Origin: Candidatus Symbiopectobacterium endolongispinus
GTDB lineage: Bacteria > Pseudomonadota > Gammaproteobacteria > Enterobacterales > Enterobacteriaceae
Length of the DNA stretch: 64,000 nucleotides
Direction: 5' to 3'
NCBI RefSeq assembly: GCF_018777385.1
Contig: NZ_JAFJYB010000001.1
Span: forward strand, 992,001-1,056,000
The stretch's first letter is position 1; the number at the start of each line of letters is the position of its first letter. A program made the position numbers and the translations under genes. This document shows positions 22,091-31,824 of this stretch, in pieces. Below the pieces are notes generated by a model, which did no database searches, had not been told where the DNA came from, and saw only the letters and a list, made by a program, of their open reading frames with translations.

Positions 22091-23053
22091 GCGCAGCGTA
22101 ACGCGATCGCCCGCCGACCAGTTGAGGGCACTACTGGTTTCCACCAGCAACGGATGTGATTTCCACAGCACTTCAACCCGCTGAATGCTGTCCAAAAAAC
22201 TGGAGCTCACCACCTGCCCCTCGGCATCAGGCGCTTTCACCATAGCAATGCGCTCAGGGCGGATAAACAGTTCGGCATTCTCTGGCGCAGAGGTCTGCAA
22301 CAGTTCCGGCATCCACTGCTGGACCGTTGCCTTGGGCAACAGATTACTGTGCCCTATAAATTCAGCCACAAAGCGGGTGCGCGGTGCGGTATAAAGCTAG
22401 CGCGGCGTCCCTTCCTGCACGATCAGACCGCCCTGCATACAGACGATTTTATCGGCCATGCTCATGGCTTCTTCCTGATCGTGAGTCACCATCAACGTGG
22501 GAATGCCTAACCGTTGTTGGACTTCACGCAGTTCCTGGCGCAATCCCGCACGTACGCGCGCATCCAGAGCTGAAAGCGGCTCATCCAGTAACAGCAACGA
22601 CGGATTGACGGCTAACGCTCGCGCTATCGCCACACGCTGCTGCTGACCGCCGGAAAGCTGATTAGGATAACGATCGCCAAACCCGCCAAGGCGCACCGTC
22701 TCCAACAGGCTGTTGACGCGATCGCGAATCTCCACCTTCGGCGTGTGACGAATTTTCAGCCCATAACCGATGTTTTGCGCAATGGTCATGTGCGGAAACA
22801 ATGAGTAAGACTGGAACACAATGCCAAACCCGCGATCGCGGGCGGGCACGTTGATCAAATCGCGGCCATCCAGACTGATTTTTCCGCCATCGCTGCTAAG
22901 CAATCCGGCGATAATCCGCAGTAACGTGGTTTTCCCACAGCCACTAGGCCCGAGTAAACAAACAAACTCCGCGTTCTCAATCGACAAGTTAATGCGATCG
23001 AGCGCTACGTGGCCGTCAAAACTTTTATAGAGACTCTGAATCACCAGCGCCAT
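22091..23053 (-). pseudogene. phnT2: 2-aminoethylphosphonate ABC transporter ATP-binding protein (PhnT2-like), amber codon
   Basis: Walker A LLGPSGCGKTT, Q-loop VFQSYSLFPHM, signature LSGGQQQRVAIARAL, Walker B LLLLDEPLSALD and the switch His in MVTHDQEEAM are intact. A TAG at 22397-22399 then interrupts EGTPR-stop-LYTAPRTRFVAEFIG (Gln CAG to TAG is likely). The C-terminal TOBE-type region (FIRPERIAMVKAP; AGDRVTLR) continues in frame and runs without a stop into the permease remnant. The start ATG 23053 (MALVIQSLYKSF) fits the family; 23089 is an upstream option. The truncated 218-residue product still has the whole ATPase core. Confidence 0.85.
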
Positions 23054-23160
23054 GTACTTACTATCCTCTTTAAACAACGTCTGGGACAAAGACGCCTTTT
23101 ATTACAACGGCCTCAACGCTGGCCTGACAGCCAGCGTTGGTACAGAAAAACAGCCTGTTA

Positions 23161-24177
23161 TCAGCGACCAATCGCCTTTTGCCAGGTTTCCAAAATGGCA
23201 TCCCGCTCTTTGGCACTCTTAGCGAAATCAACCGAGAACAGCACGCTGGAAAGATCGGCAGGCCCGCCCGCCAGCTTGGCGGCTTTCGATTGCTCGACGC
23301 CGGGAGTGGTGACGATTTCTTTGTATTTGGTGTACAGCGTCGCTGCGCTGTTGGGTAAGGTCCAATCCAGGAAACGCTTGGCGTCGACTTTATTTTTTGA
23401 TGCTGCCATCAGACCGGAGGCTTCCAGATCATAGCCTGCGCCATCGCTGGGAATGACCATTTTGACCGGATACCCCTCTTCTATAGATTGCATCGCGGCA
23501 AACGCCAACGACACGCCAATGGCATATTCACCGGTGCGCGCCGCTTTACAAGGACGAGAGCCAGATTTGGTGTATTGGGCAATATTGCCATCCAGCGATT
23601 TGAGGAATTCCCACCCTTTTTCATCCCCTTTGGATTGCAGCAGCGCGGCGATTTGCAGATACCCTGTACCCGATGAAACCGGGTTCGGCATCACCACTTC
23701 GCCTTTGTAAATCGGGTTGGTCAGATCTTGCCAGGTGGCAGGAACCGGCAGGTTTTTCGCTTTGAGCGCTTCAGTGTTCACACAGAACGCCGCCATGTAA
23801 CCGGTGGCCGCAAACCATTTGTTGTCCGGCGCGCGATAGGTTTAATCCAGCTTTTCACTGCCTTTGGCAGCATATGGCTCAAGCAGCGCGGAAATGCGCG
23901 GGTCCATCACGTTGGTCAGCGCTCATCCCCAGACTACGTCGTGCTGTGGATTCTTGGCTTCTGCCAAAATACGCGGACCGAGATCGCCAGTGGGCAAACG
24001 CAGCACATTCACGGTGACATCCGGCATGTCCTTCTTCGCCTGTGCAACGTAATCCTTGATTTCATCCTCTTCCAACGAGGTATACACCGTGATGGTGCCT
24101 GCCTGTGCCGCTCCCATCAGGGTCGCAAAGGCGCATGCCGCCATCAAACTGGTACGGCGTAATGAAAAACGTTTCAT
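23161..24177 (-). pseudogene. phnS2: 2-aminoethylphosphonate substrate-binding protein (PhnS2-like), two nonsense codons
   Basis: This is the periplasmic binding protein of the importer. A signal peptide (MKRFSLRRTSLMAACAFATL to AAQAG) leads into ITVYTSLEEDEIKDYV. The frame is interrupted by TGA at 23923-23925 (after NPQHDVVWG) and TAA at 23842-23844 (in KLD-stop-TYRAPDNKWF), both in frame, with no indel. The rest (VMPNPVSSGTGYLQIAALL; IPSDGAGYDLEASGLMAAS; ILETWQKAIGR) is typical of the iron/AEP-type binding family. Two independent base substitutions argue for real decay. Confidence 0.9.
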
Positions 24178-24230
24178 AAATGTTCCCCTTAATGGTTGCG
24201 GAAGTCATAACGCGGTGGCGTAGCTTTTAG

Positions 24231-24467
24231 AAAGTGAGCACTTTTGTGTATTTCACTTTCTGCGTTTTTTGTGCGTTATTTTGCATCTGTGTAGTTTTAA
24301 GCACTAATCATACCAACCCGTAAAGAAGCGTATCTTCTGAGGTTATGGAGACTAATAAAACAAGGAATTGCTCAATTATCGTGATGTAAGAGGAAGGTAG
24401 TAATGCAAGATGATGTGTGACGAATTGCACTTTTTTGGTGTTTTATACGCATCAAAAAAGTGCATTT
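24231..24467. promoter_or_regulatory. Candidate operator region with AAAAGTGC/GCACTTTT repeats
   Basis: The 406-base gap between phnS2 and the divergent aminotransferase-like gene holds two palindromic elements: AAAGTG-AG-CACTTT at 24231-24244, and an 18-bp near-perfect inverted repeat (24423-24440 and 24450-24467) with core GCACTTTTTTG / CAAAAAAGTGC. The shared half site and the divergent promoters suggest binding sites for one regulator, possibly the DeoR protein nearby. Inference only. Nothing else gene-like is visible in the gap. Confidence 0.5.
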
Positions 24468-24583
24468 AAATGTATTTGTTTATTTAGTTGCTTTTAGATC
24501 GTGTTAGTGCTTAAGCTATTCCCATCCTGTTTATGCACGGTGTCTGACAGAAATACGGTGCTTAACCGAAATTTGGAGTCATC

Positions 24584-25920
24584 ATGGCAACACGTTCAAC
24601 TATCATGGATACCAATAGCTTTCGCGCAGAACACGCGGATGCGTTGGATGCCGAAACGCGCAAACTGACCGATAAACGCAGCCAACTGCTCGGCGAATCC
24701 TACCGTTTGTTTTATCGCAATCCCGTGCATCTGGTTCGCGGTGTAGGGCAATACCTGTGGGATGCCGCAGGCGATAAATACTTGGATGTCTATAACAACG
24801 TTGCCAGCATCGGACACTGTCACCCCGCTGTCATTGCCGCCGTACATGAGCAGATGAGCCAGCTCAATACCCACACTCGCTATTTGCATGAACGCATTCT
24901 GGATTACACCGCCGATCTGCTGACGACCGTACCTGACGACATTAACAAAGCGATGTACATGTGCACTGGCTCGGAAGCCAACGATCTGGCGATCCGTATC
25001 GCCAAAGCGTACAGCGGCGGCACCGGCATCATAGTCAGCCAGGAAGCCTACCACGGCACCAGCGAACTGACCTCCGGCGCACACCAGCACTGGGCAGCGG
25101 CCAACCAATCGCCCCCATCACTCGTCTGGTGCCGCCCCCCGATCGCTACCGCGTTGACGCACCCGATTTAGGCATCTGGTTTGCCAATGAAATCCAAAAA
25201 CAGATCGACGATATGGCGGCGCATGGCATCAAATTCGCGGGTCTGCTGGTCGATTCGATCTTCTCTTCTGATGGCGTACTGCCTGGACCGGCAGGTTTTC
25301 TGAAGCCAGCACTCGATGCGGTGCATGCCAACGGCGGCATTTTTATCGCCGACGAGGTACAACCGGGATTTGCGCGCACCGGCGACAGCTTCTGGGGATT
25401 TGCGCGCCACGGCATCGTACCGGACGTAGTGACGCTGGGTAAACCAATGGGTAACGGGATTCCGGTGTCTGGTCTGCTGGCCAAAGCCGATGTATTGGCC
25501 GCCTTTAGCGATGAAATCCCCTATTTCAACACCTTTGGTGGCAACCCGGTATCTATGGCGGCTGCGCAGGCGGTGTTGCGCGTGATCCGCGAAGAGAAAT
25601 TGCAGGAGCACAGCCTGATTGTCGGAGAAAAACTGCGGCAAGAACTGGCACGCCTTGCCGATCGCCATGAATGCGTGGGCGATGTGCGCGGGGCCGGGTT
25701 GTTTATCGGTTTCGAGTTGGTGAGCGATCGCGCCGCCAAAACCCCTGACAAAACGCTGGCGCTGGATGTGATCGAACGCCTGAGGGCCGAGCTGGTACTG
25801 GCCTCGGTAGCGTTACCTTATGGCAACGTATTGAAATTGCGTCCCCTCTTGGCGTTTCAGGAGCAGGATATCGACTGGCTGGTCGGGTCGTTGGACAAGG
25901 TACTGAGTGCCGTGCGTTAA
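24584..25920 (+). pseudogene. Class III aminotransferase-fold PLP enzyme, frameshifted (PbfA-like?)
   Basis: The first frame (24584 to about 25085) reads MATRSTIMDTNSF, then DKYLDVYNNVASIGHCHPAV and MYMCTGSEANDLAIRIAKAY (cofactor phosphate site). The second frame (from about 25090) holds IFIADEVQPGFARTG, the PLP-lysine motif VTLGKPMGNGIPVSG and FNTFGGNPVSMAAAQAVL, ending at TAA 25918-25920. A small frame change near 25085-25100 separates them. Divergence from a 2-aminoethylphosphonate importer suggests (R)-1-hydroxy-2-aminoethylphosphonate ammonia-lyase (PbfA) or a related lyase; other class III members are possible. No phnW, phnX or phnA is in view. Confidence 0.75.
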
Positions 25921-25971
25921 TTAAGATTGCGCACGTTCTCCGCGCAAACGGGGAACGTGCGCCAAGACAGA

Positions 25972-27383
25972 TCACTTCACCAGCATCACATCGTCAAAGG
26001 CAAAGCGTTTTTTCTCACCGGCTTCGTGATAACCGATACGAATAAACACGTGCAGATCCTCAAGATAAGCATAATCACTGCTCATCGGGCGGCCATCACC
26101 GCGATCGTCAGTACAAGTGAATTCCAGATAGCGACCGCGGGCTAATTGCAGCGGCTCTGCGCCATGTGCTATCTGCACGGCACTGCTGACCGGTCGATTT
26201 GTTATCGCTCTGGCTATTCTTCCAGCGATACTCGGTGCCCGCCGCCGGAGGCAGCACAAACGTGTTTTCCAGCGTATGGCTGATGACCGGTTTTTCTGCC
26301 AGAGAATCCCATTTTTTAACGTCCACAATATTAAACAGACGTACATGCTGTGAATAAAACACTACGCCACCCAACGTCATTTTATCCAACGTCAGTACGG
26401 CTCCGTCCGGCAAAGAGTCCATTTGCACCACAAACAAGGCGAGTTCCTCACCCGGAGATTTTTGGGCATAGCTCAGACGCTTAAATGTCGGGCGCAGTTG
26501 CGGCGTCGCAACCGCCCGTTGCACCGTATCCGCCACGGCCTGTGGCAGTGGATAGCTTTGGATCGGTACCGGATCGCTTTGCGTAAAATCAGGTCGTAAC
26601 GGCAAATCCTCCGCCATCGGCTCTTCACGCCATTCCAGCGTGCCGTTACCACCAAGCTGACGAATATCGTTAACCGCGCAAAGCCTTTTGGCGAGCGAAG
26701 TTTCCTCAACGGAAAGCGCGGTGAATGCAGGATTTTCTTCAGACTGGCTATCCGTTATTCGTCCCTGATTATCCAACGCCAACTGATTAAGGGTTTGGCC
26801 CTTATCCTGTACGCAATCAAAAACCTTATCCATTATTTTCACTGAATAGGGCGCGAGGTATTTTTCATCTTGATGGATACGCGCGTAATCCATTGCGAGA
26901 CGGACCTGAAGCCGATCGCTCTCTCGTACTGTTGGTCACATCAATAAATGGCCGGTTACCCTGCGCATCGGCTTCAGCAAGCGCAACCCATTGGGATACG
27001 GGAACGTTTTGTTGGCACACATTCAGTGCAGGATTGGTACTGTAGGGGCTGTCCGCCTCTGGCTCGAAAGGCATGCCGGGGACATAACGAGCCAATGAAC
27101 CCGCGCCATAGACCCGAACGCTTGGCCGATTTGGTACAGGAGGGGTAATACTGGCAAACAGGTGTGTTTTTTGGCCGGTGTCACAATCGACATTAAGCCA
27201 TAAATCCGTCGTCCCATTACCCAGCGTGGAAATACGAAAAAGAGCGTTAATGGCATTGCCTACTCTCACGGTATTGCCGGACACCAAGGTCACATCCTTG
27301 ATAACCACCGCAGGCAGCTGTGGCTGTGCAAAAGCAGGTGCAGAAAGTACCCATCCCAGATTCAATAGTGTTAGCGGCTTCAT
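25972..27383 (-). pseudogene. Unknown secreted protein, two frameshifts
   Basis: The sequence reads as one protein of about 470 residues across three frames. It has a signal peptide (MKPLTLLNLGWVLSAPAFA) with an AGGA site before the ATG, then VVIKDVTLVSGNTVRVGNAI and NVDCDTGQKTHLFA. Near 26920 it moves to RLAMDYARIHQDEKYLAPYS, and near 26190 to AEPLQLARGRYLEFTC, ending FAFDDVMLVK. I recognise no catalytic motif or family. It is likely periplasmic or exported, with four or more Cys. The joins are inferred from continuity of coding character and need a homologue to confirm. Confidence 0.6.
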
Positions 27384-27714
27384 CGAGCATCCTGTTATTT
27401 CATGATTCCATTACCAGCCCACTATCGGGCAAGACGCGCTACATCATGCAATTGATTATCAAAGGCTGGCAACGGGCATACTCTGATTTTTATGCACTTT
27501 TGGTGGAAGCTTAACGTTGTGAATGTCATCAACAAGCTATTCAACCCGTTTGAGCTTCAGGTCGAGTTGGTGCCCACTTCACACCATCAGCTTGCAGCGG
27601 TGTTATCACCAGAATGAAGCAACACATAAAAATGCAGATTGCACAGATAACGTTCTACTTTGAGTGAGTTATAATAATGAATCATAGAGATAGCAACAAC
27701 GGGACAATGCTGAC

Positions 27715-27933
27715 ATGCAGAACACCGGAGATACTACCCGGCTCTTTGGACAGCGCATCAAAACGTTGCGCGTTCAGGCCGGGCTCACGCAGATGGCGCT
27801 GGCCAGTAGATGTAATCTGGATCGTACTTACTTAAGTGGTATTGAACGTGGTGTCAGAAATCCAACCTTAGAAATCATCATTATCATCGCCGCAGGACTC
27901 GGTACTTCTTTAGCTGTACTATTCGACTATTGA
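27715..27933 (+). CDS. Small XRE-family helix-turn-helix regulator
   Basis: 72 residues forming a single lambda-repressor-like DNA-binding domain: FGQRIKTLRVQAGLTQMALA, then SRCNLDRTYLSGIERGVRNP and a hydrophobic end. It resembles restriction-modification controller proteins and stand-alone XRE regulators, but no methylase or nuclease gene is adjacent. The 330 bases before it (27384-27714) show no gene that I can support. Likely acquired DNA. Confidence 0.8.
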   Translation: MQNTGDTTRLFGQRIKTLRVQAGLTQMALASRCNLDRTYLSGIERGVRNPTLEIIIIIAAGLGTSLAVLFDY

Positions 27934-28067
27934 TTCTCTCCCATCGTTTCCTGTTACCCCACAGTTCCACGCTTCCCACTACAACGCTTATCTTTCGTCA
28001 GTGTCAAACATCTCGCAAATTAGTTGTAAAAACAATGTCACTTATTGTTAAAAAAATCGAACATAAT

Positions 28068-28081
28068 GTGATGCAAATCAA
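28068..28081 (+). promoter_or_regulatory. Candidate FNR/CRP site
   Basis: GTGAT-GCAA-ATCAA matches the FNR consensus TTGAT-N4-ATCAA at 9 of 10 bases, 168 bp before the alcohol dehydrogenase start. The rest of 27934-28248 holds no recognisable gene. Confidence 0.45.
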
Positions 28082-28248
28082 AGTTCGTCACCGCTATTCC
28101 CTTACACTGCCCACAGATGTTCACCCTCTGCTTTTGTTACCCATATCTGGTGCTGCTTAATGTTGGCGCTAAGTGGCTATTTTTAAAAAATGACCAGAAG
28201 CTCTGATGAACATACTGACAACCATCATTTATAAATAGGGGAAATTGT

Positions 28249-29416
28249 ATGTCGACATATTATTTTCTACCCACACGAAATGTATTTGGTGAGGGCAGCG
28301 TTCAGGAAGCAGGCAGTCTTGCAAAAACGTTAAATGCTAAAAAGATCCTTATTGTCACCGATGCCTTCCTTGCCAAAAGCGGAATGGCGGATAAGGTTGC
28401 TGAGATTTATAAAAAAGCAGGTATTGGCGTTCATATATTTGGCGGTGCAGAGCCCAACCCAACGGATAAAAACGTTGCCGAAGGCATCAAATCTTATCGG
28501 GAAAATGACTGCAACGCGATTGTTTCTCTCGGTGGCGGCTCGTCGCATGACTGTGCGAAAGGGATTGGCCTTATCGCCGCTAACGGCGGAAATATTCGCG
28601 ATTTTGAGGGTGTCGATAAATCGATCAATGACATGATCCCACTGATGGCCATTAACACCACGGCGGGCACCGCGTCGGAAATTACCCGTTTTTGTATTAT
28701 TACCGATACAGAACGCAAAGTTAAAATGGTGATTGTTGACTGGCGCGTTACACCACAAATCTCCATTAACGATCCGGAATTAATGGTTGGGATGCCGCCA
28801 TCATTAACAGCGGCGACCGGGATGGATGCACTAACCCACGCCATTGAAGCTTATGTTTCTACCATGGCAAACCCGCTTACGGATGCCGCCGCCTTAAAAG
28901 CCATCAAAATGATCACCCAATATTTGCCGAAGGCCGTTGCCAATGGTGAATATATGAAAGCCAGAGACAATATGGCTTACGCGCAATATCTGGCGGGGAT
29001 TGCCTTCAACAACGCATCACTGGGCTATGTACATGCCATGGCGCATCAGCTCGGCGGTTTTTATAATCTGCCGCACGGCGTGTGTAATGCCATTTTGCTG
29101 CCGTATGTTGAATCCTTTAACCTCATCGGCAACCTCAACCGGTTCAGAGATATCGCCGAAGCCATGGGGGGAAAAGGTGGATGGCCTGTCGACAGATGAA
29201 GCCGCGTTGAAAGCCATTAGCGCGATTCAACGCTTAGGCCAACAGGTCGGCATTCCGCGCGACCTTAAGAGCCTTGGCGTCAAACCGGAAGATTTCGCGA
29301 TTATGGCTGAGAATGCGAAGAAAGACGTTTGCCAATTGACCAACCCGCGCAAAGCCACCAAAGAGCAGGTTATTGAGCTGTACCGTCAGGCCTATGAAGG
29401 AGAGGAGATTGTGTAA
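28249..29416 (+). pseudogene. Iron-containing alcohol dehydrogenase, frameshifted near the C-terminus
   Basis: This cytosolic NAD(P)-linked enzyme of the group III iron alcohol dehydrogenases (DhaT/YiaY type) interconverts alcohols and aldehydes. It shows the nucleotide-binding motif [17 protein letters not shown], the metal ligands in [14 protein letters not shown] and [20 protein letters not shown], and the tail RKATKEQVIELYRQAYEG. The frame breaks at about 29167 in ATGGGGGGAAAAGG; five G instead of six would restore [15 protein letters not shown]. The early stop leaves 316 residues with all catalytic residues but no C-terminal helices. A homopolymer error is possible. Confidence 0.9.
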
Positions 29417-29579
29417 TCAATAGCATCGCCAGAGAGAGTTATCCGACGCGGTGGGGACAGTGATTTACCTATCAATCTGCCACTTTTCGCAAAAGTGTTT
29501 TTTATTTTTCTACGTTTATCTCCCCCGCTTAATCGCGGCAGAATGCCGAGTTCAAATCGCAACGATTAGGAAGCAAATC

Positions 29580-30800
29580 ATGCCGACAAGCCGTACCTCT
29601 TCACCCACCCATTCCACCCTGCCATTGCTCTCGCTCGCCGTGGGCGCATTTGGTATTGGCACCACCGAATTCGGCCCAATGGGCATGCTCCCGACCATCG
29701 CTCAGGGCATGGACGTATCCATCCCTACCGCAGGGATGCTGATTTCTGCTTATACCATCGGTGTGATGGTTGGCGCGCCAGTGATGACGCTGCTGTTCGC
29801 CCGCTGGCCACGGCGCAGAGCGCTGATCGCGCTGATGGCAATTTTTACCCTGGGCAATCTGGCCTCCGCCATGGCCCCCAATTACACCAGCCTGGTTATT
29901 GCCCGTATCATCACCAGCTTAAACCACGGGGCATTCTTTGGTATTGGTTCGATTGTGGCGGCAAGCCTCGTGCCACGTGAGAAACAGGCCAGTGCCGTTG
30001 CCGCTATGTTTATGGGGTTAACCATCGCCAATATCGGCGGCGTTCCCGTGGCAACCTGGTTTGGACAAGTGGTCGGGTGGCGTGAGTCCTTTCTGGGTAT
30101 CGCGTTGCTGGGCGTTGCTGCAATGTTGTCGTTAGGTGCCTTCCTGCCCAAAGGCGGCCATGGAGAAAGGCCCAATGTGCGAGCCGAACTGCGCGTACTG
30201 ACGCAGCCCGTGGTGTTAGTGATTCTGGCAACCACCGTCATGGGTGCTGGTGCCATGTTCACGCTCTACGCCTACATTGCCCATTCGCTCGAATCGATTA
30301 CTCAGGTTTCTCCCGGCTATGTGACTGGCATGCTGGTGTTGATTGGTATTGGCTTCACCCTCGGGGCCAAGTTAGGCGACAAGCTGGCAGACCGTTCAGT
30401 CAAAGGCTCACTGATGGTATTTTTAAGCCTGATCGCCATCAGCATGGTGGCATTCTCGTGGCTGGCAACCACCAAGGCAGGTGCAGCCATCGGCTTAATC
30501 GTCTGGGGCACCGCGGCTTTTGCCGTGGTCCCGCCATTGCAAACCTGGGTAATGCGTGAAGCCACCGGCGCGCCAGGACTGGCCTCATCGGTCAATATCG
30601 GTGCGTTTAATCTCGGCAACGCGCTGGGTGCCGCGTTAGGCAGTGCCGTGCTGAACCTTGGCGGAAGCTACGGTGCAGTCTCCATTTCTGGTACCGTGCT
30701 GGTGCTACTCACTCTGCTGCTGGTGCTGACACAGTTGCGACGCAAGCAAACGGATGTTGCTCGGGAAGGGACGACCGAAGTGGGGTTAGTTTGCAGTTAA
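29580..30800 (+). CDS. MFS efflux transporter, DHA1/AraJ-YdhP type
   Basis: An inner-membrane proton antiporter-type protein of about 406 residues and 12 predicted membrane segments. Visible signatures are FGIGTTEFGPMGMLPTIAQG in segment 1, YTIGVMVGAPVMTLLFARWP with the MFS RRRA loop after segment 2, and SLNHGAFFGIGSIVAASLVP in segment 4. The start MPTSRTSSP is preferred over an upstream in-frame ATG (29451), which adds unlikely sequence. Substrate unknown; relatives export sugars, purines or drugs. It is intact. Confidence 0.88.
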   Translation: MPTSRTSSPTHSTLPLLSLAVGAFGIGTTEFGPMGMLPTIAQGMDVSIPTAGMLISAYTIGVMVGAPVMTLLFARWPRRRALIALMAIFTLGNLASAMAPNYTSLVIARIITSLNHGAFFGIGSIVAASLVPREKQASAVAAMFMGLTIANIGGVPVATWFGQVVGWRESFLGIALLGVAAMLSLGAFLPKGGHGERPNVRAELRVLTQPVVLVILATTVMGAGAMFTLYAYIAHSLESITQVSPGYVTGMLVLIGIGFTLGAKLGDKLADRSVKGSLMVFLSLIAISMVAFSWLATTKAGAAIGLIVWGTAAFAVVPPLQTWVMREATGAPGLASSVNIGAFNLGNALGAALGSAVLNLGGSYGAVSISGTVLVLLTLLLVLTQLRRKQTDVAREGTTEVGLVCS

Positions 30801-30878
30801 AGGATAAACGTCACAGAGGAAAAACGTTTTGCAGAGATTGAAAACATCTGACGCAGATAAAACGCCACAACCGGAGCA

Positions 30879-31391
30879 TCAGCGCCTGCGCGATTTAATA
30901 TGCTGAGGAATAACCTCTACGGCCTGTTCGGGCGTTAACGCTGAAGTATCCAGGGTGAGATCCGTGGACAACCAGTCCTCGTATTGACGATTGATGACCT
31001 TCTGCCAATCTGGTAATACATGTCCAGGAATATCTGCGAGGCGGGGCTCAACTCTCTCTTGATGCTGTGCTTTATTGGAACAGATAATTTCGATTTCCAA
31101 CGCAGGCACGGCATTTTCTAAAGCCACATTTCGCCAAGACTGCCGGGTAATAGCGAGATGGTTTACCGAATCGGCAATGACAGTGTTACCTAACCGAATA
31201 TTATCCGCAGCAATGGCATATGCAACCACATATCCGGCAGGTCCCATATCAGATATTGTGATCTTTTCTGATTGAACCAGTGACTGTTCAATAGAGTCGA
31301 TACGCAGCCAGACCGAGTTCAGACTGAGTGCCAATAGACGGGCAATGGTTGATTTGTCCGTGCCCGGTAATCCGCCAAAGATAATTAACAT
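30879..31391 (-). CDS. P-loop kinase-like protein with altered Walker A
   Basis: 170 residues resembling small cytosolic P-loop kinases (zeta-toxin/adenylylsulfate-kinase-like AAA_33 proteins). The Walker A region reads GGLPGTDKSTIARLL (residues 6-20); Asp12 stands where the usual GxGK[ST] motif has Gly, which should hinder nucleotide binding. Later features are VIADSVNHLAITRQSWRNVA (lid and acceptor region) and a charged C-terminus. The frame is open and starts at ATG 31391, 17 bases before a CTTACA tract. It may be an intact ORF that has already lost activity. Confidence 0.65.
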   Translation of the reverse strand: MLIIFGGLPGTDKSTIARLLALSLNSVWLRIDSIEQSLVQSEKITISDMGPAGYVVAYAIAADNIRLGNTVIADSVNHLAITRQSWRNVALENAVPALEIEIICSNKAQHQERVEPRLADIPGHVLPDWQKVINRQYEDWLSTDLTLDTSALTPEQAVEVIPQHIKSRRR

Positions 31392-31449
31392 GAGCGTCCT
31401 TACATAACGATAAGTAGGCCTAGGTGTGCCTATCGAAAACTACGGCAAT

Positions 31450-31581
31450 TCAGCGATCTTCTTTTGTATGCCGAAGATCAACAACATAAATAGTATCGTA
31501 CTGGATTTCATAGTGAACATCATAATTATCAAACAGGGTTTTGCTTACCTTGAGTTGTTCACGCACTGCGTGATTACCCAC
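31450..31581 (-). pseudogene. Remnant of a RelE/ParE-type toxin C-terminus
   Basis: Minus-strand codons read VGNHAVREQLKVSKTLFDN, then YDVHYEIQYDTIYVVDLRHTK and EDR before TGA, in the style of plasmid-stabilisation toxins (beta strands YEI-Y and I-VVDLRHTKEDR). A stop lies directly upstream and no start is available, so only about 43 codons survive. No intact antitoxin gene is next to it. The stretch 31582-31824 holds another short coding-like scrap (LQKDDLSHIEPSLL) but no gene. Confidence 0.5.
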
Positions 31582-31824
31582 TCAGGGTAAGTCATGTTTG
31601 ATAACACGCCTTTACCAGTAGCAGACATAGCCGCTCAGCACCGCGTGCTCAAACTTTTTCGACGTGAGCAAACTCGGTTCAATATGACTGAGATCATCTT
31701 TTTGCAACTTTTGCTTTATCGCAATCCCTATTATTTTGCTTGTCGTTATGTAATGTAATATATAGGGATCTAACGATTCGTTCGTCTATCCCTTTCCAAG
31801 AATGTTAACGATAAGAGAATTCCC

